64,000 nucleotides of DNA from Macrocystis pyrifera (taxonomy: Eukaryota > Sar > Phaeophyceae > Laminariales > Laminariaceae): NCBI GenBank assembly GCA_031763025.1, contig JASSKH010000032.1:1133001-1197000 (forward strand). The letters run 5' to 3'. The translations under genes and the position numbers were made by a program. Under the pieces are notes generated by a model. The model made no database searches. It saw only the letters and a list, made by a program, of their open reading frames with translations, and was not told the DNA's origin. Of the stretch, positions 23,116 to 34,800 are shown piece by piece (positions within the stretch are counted from its first letter, which is position 1; each line of letters opens with the position of its first letter).

Positions 23116-23400
23116 TACCTGTATCGTAGAACGCGTCGTTGGGGAGACCGTTGAAGCTTACGCCAGTACAGCAGCACGGTGTAGAAATTTGCATTGAATT
23201 TGAGCGTTTGGATTTTGGATGAATTTGGTGTTTTCTAAGCAGGGAGGCAACTGTCTTACGGGTTTTGGATTTTCTGCGTTCGAATCGATAGCACTACTAC
23301 TTGTAGCGCCAAGACAACATCACCTATGTGTTGGATGATTGTAGACCGAGTGTGGAACGGCGTTGACACTATGATCACGACAGTGTGCCGCGAACAGGGA

Positions 23401-23731
23401 GGCTGTAAGACATAGCAATTAGTTGGCCATAGTCGCGCAACTGTCTGATGAATTTTGATCGGCTGAATGGAGTGATTTACGTAGCTGCAAATTATCCTAC
23501 AGCAGTACGGTGGGCTCTATGTTTTTCGAATGGGTTTTGCATAAAAATATGTTTGGATGATTTTCTAGGGTCACGGGGAAGAGGCATGAGATTCCCCTTG
23601 GCCTCACAACTATGGTACGTGTTCTACTACAACTTTAATTGAGACTTCGCAACAACATCAATCTCTTACATTGCTCCCGCTCCTCATAGCAAGGTCGAGG
23701 GGTGCACCACCCGGCGCACGAGTTGTCCCCT
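23401..23731 (+). repeat. Direct repeat, copy 2 (~330 bp)
   Basis: Partner of 21521-21855. It diverges at its right edge after GCGCACGAGTTGTCCC. A small open frame (23448-23642) in this copy is interrupted in the other copy, so it is unlikely to be coding. Confidence 0.8.
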
Positions 23732-24025
23732 CAGAAGGCTCAAGAGCGCTAAGAAAGGGAAGCATCCCGGGCTGCTGGAGGGGGGATGGGGGATATGTGT
23801 CCGAAAGACAACGAAAAGAGATAGATGTACGACGCTTCTGCAGCGTGGTTATAATGCTTACTTGCACTGTATTTTATTATCATCATCATTATTATTAATA
23901 TTGCTAATATTACTGCTACTTACTATTATTTCGCTTGCCATCCGACAGCAGTGTACAGCATGAGCTTGAACGTTGATCATTCAAAACATTCCTGAAAGAA
24001 GAAATTCCCGAAATTATTATTATTG
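23732..24025. other. Intergenic, AT-rich
   Basis: An ATT/ATC-rich simple stretch at 23875-23935. The phrase GAACGTTGATCATTCAAAAC near 23970 resembles the reverse complement of a segment near 13285. Confidence 0.4.
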
Positions 24026-24130
24026 TTTCGGGGAGCCATAGTAAATAGGACCTACGGTACACTTAAAAAGCTATTTAATTCTCTATTTCTACTAACAATA
24101 TTTGGTCATATTTACTACGATCCCCCGTAA
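24026..24130 (+). repeat. Diverged MITE copy
   Basis: TTTCGGGGAGCCATAGTAAA at the left, TTTGGTCATATTTACTACGA then TCCCCCGTAA at the right. It has the same 105-bp length as the intact copies. Confidence 0.7.
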
Positions 24131-25100
24131 TATTGTTATAATTTGGTTTGCCATCTGACATTGTGTAGAGTGAGTGTCCTAAAACCAAAATGATAATGAT
24201 TCAACAAAACCCCTAGATATTATGGTACTGCTTTGAAGGGGGCTGAAAGCCCGGAAATTACCGTCTGATTGAGAACCGGGTACCTGGTGGCGGGTACCCA
24301 GAACCGTCGGAACCGGAATCGTCCCGGTCCAACTCACGGAACCGCGGGTATTTGCACCCCGGGTACCCGGGTACCCGTCAGTTGTGGTATACGGAGCCCT
24401 CAAGACTGGGGTATGGGTTGATTTATATATACACTGATGTGCCCATAGACTCTCGTCTTTCGCCCCTGTCTGTCGCGGAGGGATTTGTCGCTCTGCTGTA
24501 ATTAACTAAGTTGATTTTAGCTACGCTCGCGAGGTACGGCGGGGCACGGTTGCCTCTCTAGGAAGCGGAGCAACCCTAGCTGCACGATCAAGCCGACTGC
24601 CAGCGCGCGCGCCGCTGGTTTTGACCATTCGATCACATGGGCGTACGTTGCAACCTTGTGAAACATGATACCAGGCGATATAGGACCCACCGCATTTTTT
24701 GCGCGCTCGCGTGGACCTTCCGCGAAAAACGAGTAACAACATAAAAAAAACAGTCAATAAAATAACGACGCTCCTTTATTATTTTTCTTTGTTTCTGAAT
24801 GTGGGTTGTTGTCACATGGTTTAATTGATGCAAGCTAATAAGCTTAATATATTCGAAGGATTTCCCGATGACTTGACCAGCGAAATAATGGTAAGGGTGG
24901 AAAGAAAATGACACCGATGATTGATCGCTTATATTTCGGCTCCCCTCTCCCCACCTCTCCACTCGATCCCACACAGAATATCCTACATGCCTTCTGCCAT
25001 ATTTTTTCAGCATGGTTCATCGAGAGAGACGAAATGAAGTCTTGCCCTCCCACAGCCTTACCACGCTGCTGCTCACAGGCTAAAAAAAGGGGGAGTAAAC
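24131..25100. repeat. GGTACCC-rich repeat, left cluster, then unique sequence
   Basis: 24275-24385 is rich in GGGTACCC/GGGTACCCGG units mixed with GGAACCG. A partner cluster of the same composition is at 25105-25285. Between them I see no gene. Confidence 0.6.
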
Positions 25101-25290
25101 AGTGTATGGTAACCCGGGGACCCGGGTACCCGGGTACTCGGGTACCGGTGTACCGCTCAAAACCTAAAATGGGAGCAAAATAGTGTCTGGTAACCCGGGT
25201 ACCCGGGTACCCGTGTCCGCTGGACCCCCGGGTACCCGGTTCCGGTTCCGTCTGAAACGCCTCCCTCCCGGTCGGGTACCCGGTTCCAAT
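25101..25290. repeat. GGTACCC-rich repeat, right cluster
   Basis: GTAACCCGGGTACCCGGG and related units occur twice, each preceded by AGTAAACAGTGTATG or AGCAAAATAGTGTCTG, so a ~75-bp unit is tandemly repeated. GGTTCCGGTTCCG follows. Confidence 0.75.
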
Positions 25291-25550
25291 TTTTGAGGCC
25301 GGGGTGCAACTCTAAGGCACAGGGATCGTAATTGTAGTACTTGGGAGGCGTATCTTAGATGGGAAACCAGGGGTTTTCCCAGCGAGGCACGAGCCTTGGT
25401 CTCAGTCTCCGCCTTCACAAAATGAATAAAGTTGCTCTTCTTCAGAATCTATCTCTGAGCAAACAACGCACGTGAGTACCAACGACTACCGGCGTAATAG
25501 GCAAACCTGTCCAGGGAAACAACAAGATGCCCCGACCTATGATCTCAACA
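25291..25550. other. Intergenic, no gene recognised
   Basis: Unique sequence between the GGTACCC cluster and SINE family 2. I see nothing coding. Confidence 0.4.
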
Positions 25551-25865
25551 GGTGGCGTCGTCGGCAGGACATGGTTCGTTGGTCGTGAGTTCGAGTCTCA
25601 CGTCCACCATGAAATAGCTTTTTAAAGAAAAGTGAACTCCCTCATGTCAAGAATCTGAAAAAATACTTCTGGGTCTCCAACAATTGGAACCGCGTGAGCG
25701 TGTTGCTGGCACATCGCGACCTGTACATCGTCCGGTTCGCTCCAGGGGGGGGAAAGGGGATGAGAGTGCTATTAGGCTTGGATTGGGTAGGCGATTGCTC
25801 AACCTTTTACCAGTAGCCCAACGGACTAAGACTCTAGCAGACCACCAAAAGCAAAGGCGTGCACT
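25551..25865 (+). mobile_element. tRNA-derived SINE family 2
   Basis: The head is GGTGGCGTCGTCGGCAGGAC, ATGGTTCGTTGGTCGTG, box-B-like AGTTCGAGTCTCACG and TCCACCATGAAAT. The body includes ACTTCTGGGTCTCCAACAAT, GACCTGTA, GGATTGGGTAGGCGATTG and TAGCCCAACGGACTA. It matches the minus-strand copy at 9038-9396. Confidence 0.7.
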
Positions 25866-26383
25866 GCTGTTGAAAAAATAATAAAGTTTTTATTCGTGTT
25901 TGTTCTTCCTGGTCGTAAGAATTCATTATTATCCTTGCCTTCCGACAATATAGATACTTCGAAGTAATATTATTAATATTAATATTATTAATATGCTTGC
26001 CTTCCGACAACATCATAGCGTAGATAAACCGGATATCCTTCCGTAAATCAGTAGTACCCCTCATACGCTTATCTGCCAGTCATAATAATGGTTGTACCGC
26101 CGTGTCGACGCTGTTTAGATCGATATATCAAATCAATGCTTTTACATATATATCAAATCAAATTATGTTGTTTCCGCGCATTTTGATGTACACTATGAAA
26201 CTTTCATGACGTGAGGGTGGAACGTTGACAAGGGGCACGGCAAACGCGAGAGGGTTTGCCAAGGGAGGGATGAAGGTGTACGGAGGAGCCTTCGGGAAGG
26301 GAAAGTTGGATATTTTGTTGGCTCAGAGTGATTGAAGAGAGTCTGCTATACTGCTGCTGCTGTACTACACTACTACAGTAACT
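25866..26383. other. Intergenic, no gene recognised
   Basis: AT-rich, with a TACTTCGAAGTA palindrome at about 25956 and GCTTGCCTTCCGACAA repeated twice (about 25934 and 25993). Confidence 0.4.
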
Positions 26384-26510
26384 ACTCTTTTTTTTTTCTT
26401 TTTTTTTTTCTTTTTTTTTTCATCATCACTTTTACTTTCCAGCCCACTCGTAGGAGGTTTTACTCTCGACGATCTTCTGGACCACCTACCAAGCCACCGG
26501 GGACGCACTC
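26384..26510 (-). mobile_element. SINE family 1, internally deleted
   Basis: The T-rich tail (plus strand) is followed by TTTACTTTCCAGCCCACTCG, GACGATCTTCTGG and then directly ACCACCTACCAAGCCACCGG, which is the tRNA-like head. The central body and B box are missing. Confidence 0.75.
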
Positions 26511-26554
26511 TGCACTACTACTACCACTACCACTAATACCAGTAATAACTATTA

Positions 26555-26658
26555 TTGCGGGGGGCCATAGTAAATAGGACCAAATATTGTAAGTAGATAT
26601 AGGCGAATATATTGGTTTTTGTGTGTACCGTAGGTCTATTTACAATGGTTCCTCGTAA
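26555..26658 (-). repeat. Diverged MITE copy
   Basis: TTGCGGGGGGCCATAGTAAA at the left. The internal GGTTTTTGTGTGTACCG gives the minus orientation, and the right arm decays to TGGTTCCTCGTAA. Flanked by TA. Confidence 0.75.
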
Positions 26659-27276
26659 TAATAAGTAATGATGGTGTACACAATTTATTTATTACACATG
26701 TGCCTTCACAATCCACATAGAGAGAGTAGAGTTTAAGAAATCATACTTCGAAGTATATAGTTTCGGGAACACCGATGCCTGATTTAAGTGCCACCTCGAG
26801 CCATATCAAATAACAGTTATTAATGGGCATCAAAGCAGCAGCAATAACAGCAGCAATAACAGCAGCAGCTCATCCCCGGAAGAATTACTCACATTTAGAA
26901 CCATACCATACTAAAACTCAACAACACTCAATCAATATTTGTAAAATGAAAAGGTTTCGACATCTTGCAACGCCATGTCATTCTCCCTCCTTGTTCGGGT
27001 GATTATTATTTTAATTGCCCTGCTGTTGACCCGGGCAGCATCCAGGGGATCCACTGGCCTATATCTTCGACAGGGGATTACTTGCACATAGAATACGCAC
27101 GCATGTTCGAACAGTCGAACTCACAGCTGACGTATTTCACAGTTTTATGAAAACTAACTCGTACTAAGACTACTACATACATCATCACTACTACATACTA
27201 CTGGTACTACGACTACTATTAATAATATTATGTTGTTATTGCTACTACTGTATCTTCATTATACAGTATATTAGTA
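26659..27276. other. Intergenic, no gene recognised
   Basis: A TACTTCGAAGTA palindrome near 26738, an AGCAGCAATAAC tandem near 26840 and TACTAC-rich DNA near 27160-27240. Confidence 0.4.
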
Positions 27277-27383
27277 TTACGGGGGTCTATAGTTAACAGG
27301 ACCTATGGCGTACATAAAAACCTATATATTGAGGTATATTTTTACTATCAATATTTGGTCCTGTTAACTATGGACCCCCGTAA
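27277..27383 (+). repeat. MITE, 107 bp
   Basis: TTACGGGGGTCTATAGTTAA and its complementary right arm, TA on both sides, internal CATAAAAACCTATATATTGA. Two extra bases compared with the 105-bp copies. Confidence 0.9.
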
Positions 27384-28735
27384 TAGTAGAACTACAACTA
27401 CACTGCTTTTACTTCTGCTGCGGTATTACAGACTGTAGAGGACACTCGATGTATTTGACACGTCGGACGAGGGGTTGAGTAGGTTCCAACAGCATTGCAG
27501 TCGTAGAGACTATTAAGGATGATACAGACTCGTAGTGCTCGGCGCGTCTGTTTTACGTTCGTTTTATTAATAGTTTGTTTAGAAACCCTTCGGAACTTGA
27601 ATATTCTGAATAAGGCACAGCAGCAGTACCACATCATGTTTTATGCCGGAATGACACATCACAGATCACACAAGGTCACAAACAACACACCACAACACAC
27701 TTGGTCATTGAACAACGAACGACAGATTGGAGATATCTTCGATGCACACCACTTTTAGCGCATACAAAAACATCAACATACATACGATAACCTGGTACCA
27801 ATGCTTACAAGTACTATTAATACTGGACCAGTACATAATACGTTACAATCCTATTGATAGTATTCATGATATGATGTACACATACGTACGTACCCATTTC
27901 AGTCAGACAGTTAGTCGTGCTCTCGGGTGTTTTTAAACGGATCAGCCGTGAGAGAGGGCTCAACAACGTAGGACTCGCACCCTACGAAGAGTTCTGTGAT
28001 TTATGATGTGCAACATACATGTACACGCCAGCAGGCAGCAGCAGCACACACAACGGTCAGTATTTCGATACGTTCGATTCATGTACAGTACTGGTACGTT
28101 AGATCGCACCACGGCATTATCATTCTGCTGGAATAACCTGCAAACAAAGTACCACAGCAGTATGACTGTTAACACCGGCATATGTACATTCAATGTGTAC
28201 GCTGTCATATTACAATGTACCAAGGCAAGCAGGCACGAGCCCCAGTAGGTGCTGCTGCTGTGGTGAGGGGGGAGAAGAGCCTGCTATAGTAAATACTAGG
28301 TATGTGGTCCCTAATCTGAGGGTAACGAGAACTATACTATTGATAGTAGCACTAGTAACAAATGCCATTGATCCTACTACAGCAGGGGGGGGGGGGAGAG
28401 AAAATAAGGTCGAAGATAATGAATGGTGGGGGGGGGGGCATGGCGTACATCTCGGTACCTGATATATACGGTTTTTAATGTTGTCAATATAGTTTTCTTA
28501 GGCATTAGACAGCGTGGACTAGTAGTAGTAGTAATAGTGTGCATCAACAACTAGCTGTAATATTTTGACATGCAGTTTGTTTTGTATCAACAGCTAGCTG
28601 TAATATTTTGGTGATAAAGCGGCTTGATCGTGGGCGAGATGACTTCGCTTGCGCTACGTACTACTGTACATAAATACACCCCGAGTGTCGGCTTCAAAGA
28701 TTCCCCACTTCATTGATTATTTCCGAGCAGTTAGA
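27384..28735. other. Intergenic, no gene recognised
   Basis: Small ORFs only. There is a 10-bp G run near 28386 and a second at about 28429. AACAGCTAGCTGTAATATTTTG-like phrases are repeated near 28545 and 28590. Confidence 0.4.
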
Positions 28736-28940
28736 TTCCTCCTGAAATTGATGATCTACCGGTAGCCCACTCCACCGCGTGGCGTATAATCTGCATGATC
28801 TGGCGAATGTTTACAGCGTTGGACCTGTACTATATCCACAGATCCTGCACGGTGTATCATCGCGAACGGTAGGATAAGATCTACTACTGTAGTCATGTCG
28901 ATGATCTAGATCATGATCTGTGCGACCTGTGAAGGTGTCC
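28736..28940 (+). repeat. GATC-rich dispersed repeat, copy outside BRR2
   Basis: TAATCTGCATGATCTGGCGA, CAGATCCTGCACGG and GATCTAGATCATGATCTGTG recur in the BRR2 introns at 33055, 36235, 39437, 45255 and 53530. This copy lies downstream of BRR2. Confidence 0.65.
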
Positions 28941-29295
28941 AACACCGAAGGAAGAATGCTTTTCTTGAACGACATGTCGCTTCTGTCGGCAATAGTAGTA
29001 GCTCTCAAGCCATTATCTATTATTCGTGCGCTTGTAGCCTGGGCAAGCAAAGAATGATGATGCTCAAGGATTATCTATAGTTCTCCATGACACCCCCCCG
29101 CTCAAGCCTATGCAACAACAGCACCTTGCTCGGCATCTTGCTCAATTAAGCCCAAAACCGCAACCACGTGCGTACGTATCCATCACGATTATGTTTGTAT
29201 GTTTTTTCTTTTTCTTGTTCTTTCTTCTTGTTCTTTTTTTCTTTTCATCCCCCGGCGGATTGGTAAAAATAAACCACACTACAACGTTCAAAATT
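28941..29295. other. Intergenic, no gene recognised
   Basis: A T-rich stretch at 29200-29245. No motif. Confidence 0.4.
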
Positions 29296-29528
29296 CGTGT
29301 CGTGTGTCAATTTAGCCCATAGCTCCCGTTGCAACATCAGATCAGGCTGCTGTTACCCCCGGAGTTTGGGCACGTTGACCCGACCTGACCCCCGAGAGGA
29401 GCAGGTGCGGTGGAGATAGCCACCCGGGAGAGTCATCTCATCCGGGTAGTGTGGGACTTGCGCGAGCTCATCGACTAATAAAAAACCGAGGCTATGAGGC
29501 CTTCCCGCCGGACTTGGTCCAGTTACTT
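29296..29528 (+). repeat. Dispersed repeat, inverted partner of 13655-13910
   Basis: CGTGTCGTGTGTCAATTTAG, CCCATAGCTCCCGTTG, GTTACCCCCGGAGTTTGGGC, GGTGGAGATAGCCACCCGGG and GGCTATGAGGCCTTCCCGCC. No coding frame is conserved. Confidence 0.8.
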
Positions 29529-29654
29529 GCTCGTTGGGGCGTTTGTCGCATCCCGTTTATTCCTTTCGCCGTTCTTTTCTCTCTCCCTCCTATTATCAGT
29601 CGTAACTCGGATTCGGGGTCACACAGCAGCGATCTCCCGCATCATTCAAGTTTT

Positions 29655-30960
29655 TAGGTTACTCCCATGGAAGCTCCTATGGACGTAGTTTTTACTTCCA
29701 TGAACGTGTAAAACCATTACTTCCATCGAGGAAGCCATTTTTTTCTTTGGAATTAAAATAGAGAGGCAAGCGTTGCCCTGCTGTTCCCTAGGTGTTACAA
29801 TTTAGTAGAAGGTTGGACGGAGGTATGGAAATTCAGGGATTGGTCGGGCTGAGAAAATTTCAATTCGGCCCAAAAACGGGAACGATGCATTCTTTGGAAT
29901 TAAAAAGAAGTCTCATGCAAGTAAAGGAACACTTCTACGGAAATTGGGTTTCATGGAAGTGAAGAGTAGATTCCATGGAACCTTCCAGCAACTTCCATGG
30001 AAGTTGAAAACTGACATGCAAGCTAAAGTACTTTCATAATAATTGAATTCAATTCCATGGAAGTTGTGTACCTGGTAAGCTTCCATAGAATCTGTGCCTC
30101 CATGGCATGCCTCACCAATTTCCCTACTGCCCTTCTCCCGCTTGGTACCTTGATCCCGCAGTGGACCCTTATCGCTTGGCACCCCACTCCCACCCACAAG
30201 GTGCAGACAAACCGTTAGCCGCCGGCAGGAGCCGCCAGAGACCCACCAGCCATCCTGATCTCAGGAATCATGGAGGAAGTAAACGTACTTCCATGAAAAA
30301 AAAAAAAGCATGGAAGTCGAACACTTACATGGAAGTAAAAAATATTCCGATAGGAGTAAAATCTACGTTTGTGGAAGTAAACAGTTTCTTCCACATTTAC
30401 TTTCATGGAATTAATAAAGCCTATGGCGTCCCAGGTGGCTTGGTAGGTGGCCCGCGTGCCTATCAAGATCGATTTCGTGGGATCGAGTCTCACCGAGCGC
30501 ATGCTCGTAGGGTCTTTTTCTTCCATTAAAACATGATTAGCGGAAAGCGCGAGAGCGTGAGTTAGCAACATCCGATCAAAATCGACGAGCCGTGGGAACG
30601 TTGAACCCCATGCGCGACAAAAACAATAAAAGGCACCTACCGGCGGGGAGAAGGTACGACACCGGTGACCGCTGGAAAGTGAAAAAGTGATGATGAGAAG
30701 AAAAAAAAACAAAATGGAAGGAAGCTGGCGGGAGCAATGGAAGTCGGTGGACTTTCGGGGAAGTTATGGCAGCTTCCACCGAACGTGGTTGTGGAGGCTT
30801 CAGTCGGTAGAAGTTTGTGGGAGCTTTCACTTCCAACAACCGCGAACGTTTCCACGAACCTGCGTACTTCCATGGAAGTAAAAAAAAAAACGTGGAAGTG
30901 AAATTTGAGATCCATGGAGTTAAAATTCACTTCCTCCATAAAAGTACGTGGTAACCACAA
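29655..30960. repeat. Cluster of TTCCATGGAA palindromes
   Basis: More than a dozen TTCCATGGAA, CATGGAAGT or ACTTCCATG units lie in both orientations in 1.3 kb, often next to A runs (for example 29992, 30053, 30286, 30309, 30871). A SINE family 1 copy lies inside the cluster. I cannot assign a class. Confidence 0.7.
30424..30714 (+). mobile_element. tRNA-derived SINE family 1, full-length layout
   Basis: The head is GGCGTCCCAGGTGGCTTGG, TAGGTGGCCCGCGTGCC and box-B-like GGGATCGAGTCTCACCG (30478-30494). The body is GCGGAAAGCGCGAGAGCGTG, AAAATCGACGAGCCGTGGGA, CCCCATGCGCGACAAAAAC, GGCGGGGAGAAGG, and it ends in an A-rich tail. Confidence 0.78.
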
Positions 30961-31753
30961 AAAAAGGAAATGTGGTGGGCCCGACAGCAGGCTCTCCTCC
31001 CCCCTCCCCACTTCGGTTCGTGTCTGCGATTATTATGGCGAAGGAAGAATTTAGCCTTTTATTTCCTCGTCGACTCGCGTCGAACTCATTGCGACTTCCC
31101 GAAGGTGAAGCACTAAGGCCAGCTCCAGAAGTGTTATAGTAGCCGCCCACCCTGCCGAAAAAACATGAACAGCATGTCTGGTCGCCGCAACACAACTCAT
31201 CGGGGAACCCACCCTTATTCGTCGATACGATATTCCTGCCGGCATGAAACATCCTTTTGTTTCAAACTCAAAAACCATCACTGACGACGCGCTGAGTCCA
31301 TCGCTTCACGGATTGTTCACGAATACGGGAAAAGTGCGCGGCGGACCAGTTCCCGCTGCCCCGGTAGGCTTAACACTAAAACGGCACAGCCCATCACAAT
31401 GCTTCCTCCCTGCCCCTGCCAACGTGCCGGTAGCAGTCTCAAGATATTCTCGCCCACGGATAGCTCCATCCGGGTGGATCGAGCGAAGTGACCGCTCGGG
31501 TACACGGGTAGCAGCACCTGAAAGTGACTGACGGACTCAAAACACTTTTTTCCCCAAATTCGAAACACGTCGTTTATTTACCAAATATTGTGTTACTGCC
31601 CAATCCTGGTCGTTCAAGTCATCGCTACTGAGCGTGCTGTGATTGTCGCCCGGGCACAGCGGGGGACACTGGCAGATCAAACTCCTTTTTTTTTCTCTGG
31701 GGGGTGGGGGGATACTTCCTTTTGTTGTTCTATGTCTTTGGCCTATTAATAGT
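30961..31753. other. Region downstream of BRR2, no second gene recognised
   Basis: ORFs of 60-110 codons overlap on both strands (for example 31244-31531 plus) without recognisable motifs. This interval must contain the BRR2 3' UTR and poly(A) site, but I could not identify them. Confidence 0.5.
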
Positions 31754-31876
31754 CTAGTCTTCGTCGCTCTCGTCGTCGCTTCCAGGCGCCCCGACCATGA
31801 GCTCGACTGCGTACTCCTGGTCGCATCCGACGTAGCTGTCGCACATCAGGAACAGCTCCAGCGTGTGTTCTCCAAC
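31754..31876 (-). CDS. BRR2: BRR2 last exon with stop codon
   Basis: It begins [20 protein letters not shown] after a CTCAAG acceptor, continues [12 protein letters not shown] and ends in the acidic tail SDDESDED followed by TAG (31754-31756). Human BRR2 also ends in an acidic Ser/Asp tail. No obvious AATAAA lies directly downstream, and I could not place the poly(A) site. Confidence 0.93.
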   Translation of the reverse strand, partial: VGEHTLELFLMCDSYVGCDQEYAVELMVGAPGSDDESDED

Positions 31877-34800
31877 CTTGAGACGGCCACGGGCATAAAG
31901 AACAACGTCGCACAATGGAAAAGGAGAAAAAAAAAAAAATGAACATTGACGGGGGGGGGGGTTTATCTCGCCAGCGGGTTGGATATTACGTATACACGCA
32001 CTGAATTTACTCTTAGATTATTTCTTGAGGTGTACCATGTGCTGCATCAGTTGCGTTTTGAGTTGTTTTTTTTCGTTTTGTTTTGTTCTGTTTTTTGCTT
32101 TTATTTTTTCCTGCAGGTATTTTTCGACTTGAGAGGCATTGGAGTCTGTCCTGTGACTACCACGGGCTCGGTCTTTGCCGACGAGACAATGTGAGCAAAA
32201 CAACAGCAGCAACAACAACAACAGCAACAACAACAACAACAACAAGTGTTGTATCATAGCACTCGGAACACGCCTGCAGCATCGCAGGGAAAACCTGGGC
32301 AAACCACTGATTTTCGCAGCGGTAGGAACGCTCGAAAAACGCCAGCCGCGAGGCAGTCGAAATTTAGGCAAAATGACGTCTGTAGCAAAGGTCGGAGCAT
32401 CTGAACAGCACCACCCTCACATCTTGGGCAGGGGCATGGTTTGCTTCTTGGAAGGCTCGTAGCATTTGAACAGAACCAGCAATCGAAAACACGGCACGGT
32501 GTATCGGAACTCAGCAAATAAAGCATGAGCATAACTACCACTGCTATGGGGGGACATACTACACCAGTAACCAGGACCAAATATGTCGTTTAAGCATAAA
32601 GGGGATACGTGTTTTTTTGCGTCCATCGTGGGCTATGATTACTATTGTGCAGTATGTAGTATACCCTCCCTCAATACTCGTAGTGTACTCAAGCACCAGC
32701 AAGTCAAAGGCCAGAGGCTCCAACACTATTAAGAGCGTCAAGCACCAGCAGACTAAGCATGAGCTTCTAACCCCAGTGTACTCGAGCACTTGTGACTCAA
32801 ACGCGAGATGCTCCCCCCTACAGGACTTAATCCGCATCGCTATGCATCGTGGCAAACGGTCCCATTATGATATACCAGTATGTGTTACCGTTATCGCTAG
32901 GAGCTCGCGCGGCAACATACTTGTAACTGTCTTCAACTTGGGGGCGTTGGTCGGTCGGTCGGTATGTCGGTCGCTCCAGCCATCTCAAGAGGGGCCCCCA
33001 CGTATTTGCGGAAACTCGACTTCATCAAAAGCTTCACAAGTCGTACAGATCATCTACTGGTACAGTAGATCATCTACATACAGATAGATCAGACAGATCA
33101 TCTAGATCCTAACTTGCCGTAGTGATGTGTTGTGCAGGATCTGCATAGTGCACATCCAATCCAGGAAACATGTCCTAGGTCATGCAGGCCACGGTTCCCA
33201 CCCGGCAACATGAGCTATATCATACACATCATGAATATATATGCCCGGAAGGATCTAGATCACAATCTATCTGCAGATGACCTGTATGACCGGTGCTTGA
33301 AATGTTTGGTCGGAGAGGATAAAATAACATTTGTATACTTCAACAGAGGTCATTCGCCGTTAATTAAACGCGACGGTCGGGGAGGACAAACTATGTATCC
33401 AACCATTATCTAAACAACTAAACGCGGGTGCACCCCCATAAATAAAAATTGTCGTACGTACGTACCTTCAAAATCAGTCACACCTCAACTACTGCAGTCT
33501 GTACCTACCTCGTCGGGGGCAGCGAACTCCAGCTTCGCCCTCGTCTTCCTTTGGAGCGTGACCCTCTTGATGGCCAACAACGTGTTCTTCTTTTTGTCCC
33601 CCACAACCACCCACCAAGCCTCCGTCTTAGACTTGGGGTATAGCGGGGCGCAGACCTGCGCAACAAAAGCAAAAACCCGACAGAAACGGATGAGAAAAAA
33701 AAGAACAAAAAAACGACGAGGAAGATTTGAAGTCTGTGATGAACGGTATCAACACAATAATAAGCGACACGTCTATGCCACGAGTTATTAATAACAGGTG
33801 ACCGATCTGGTAGGGTGCGCCAGGGTCTCTGTTGGCCTTAGTGTTCTAGTTTTAGTGTAGGGAGGCGGACTCTTCCAACTACCAATTTGGCTGGAGACAC
33901 AATCTCCGTTCGACATCGACTACAGGCTAGACTATTGATAGAATTTTCTGGGCTTCAAACCAAACTTTGGGGTACGTACAGTAGCTAGCAACCCCCGAGG
34001 TGTCGTAAAAGTTTTTCCGGAAATGATGAGGATGCAAACAAATCAAAAAACGAAACAAAAAGGATTCACCCCCACCCCCAACCCCAACCCCAACCCCAAC
34101 CCCAACCCCAACCCCACCCCACCCCGACGCAATGCAATGCCCACACAAGACTGCTAGGTCACCTTCCCCCAGCCCCCCTCCGGCTCATCCTCGTCCTCCT
34201 CCCCCTCCCTCTCGAGGGTCACCACCAGGGACACGGGATCACCGGCGGTAATGTCGTCGCTGTCTTCCACGTCGAAGGCCATCTCCACGTTAGGGAAGGC
34301 GTTGCAGAAGTTCGCCACGTCTCCCATCTGATCAACGCCGCGACATGGGGTGCAGGGGGGGAGTGGGGTTCACGGTCAAGGGCGTGGGATTTTGAATACC
34401 TCCTGATTCGACCCGACCCGACCCGACCCGACCCGACCCGACCCGACCCGACCCGACCCCCGCGAGTGTTGACCCGACCCGTGAACAGCCCTGATGTTAC
34501 CGTAACTATTAAAGAACGTCATGGGGGTGTGGGATGGTCGACATGATGGCGTGGGATAATCGAGGTGATGGTGTGCGCCGTTATCGGACATGTCATGTGT
34601 CCATACCTGCTACGCTGGGCGCGTCGTGGGTGGTGTGACACGATCGGCATGCCAACGTGAGATTACCGTCACGGTTGGCGTAATACGATTTTTCGTAGAA
34701 GTGCGAGATCGTCGTCGTGGCGGTGATGTATCGTCGTCGTGCGAGTAAATGCGAGTAAATAGCAGCAGCAGCAGCAGCTAGCAGCAGAAAGAGGCAGAAC

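Noticed and set aside
21521-23731. LTR retrotransposon bounded by the 330-bp direct repeats
   Set aside because: No TG..CA ends, primer-binding site, polypurine tract or polymerase/integrase motif could be seen.
31244-31531. 95-codon plus-strand frame downstream of BRR2
   Set aside because: No motif. It overlaps other open frames of similar length on both strands.
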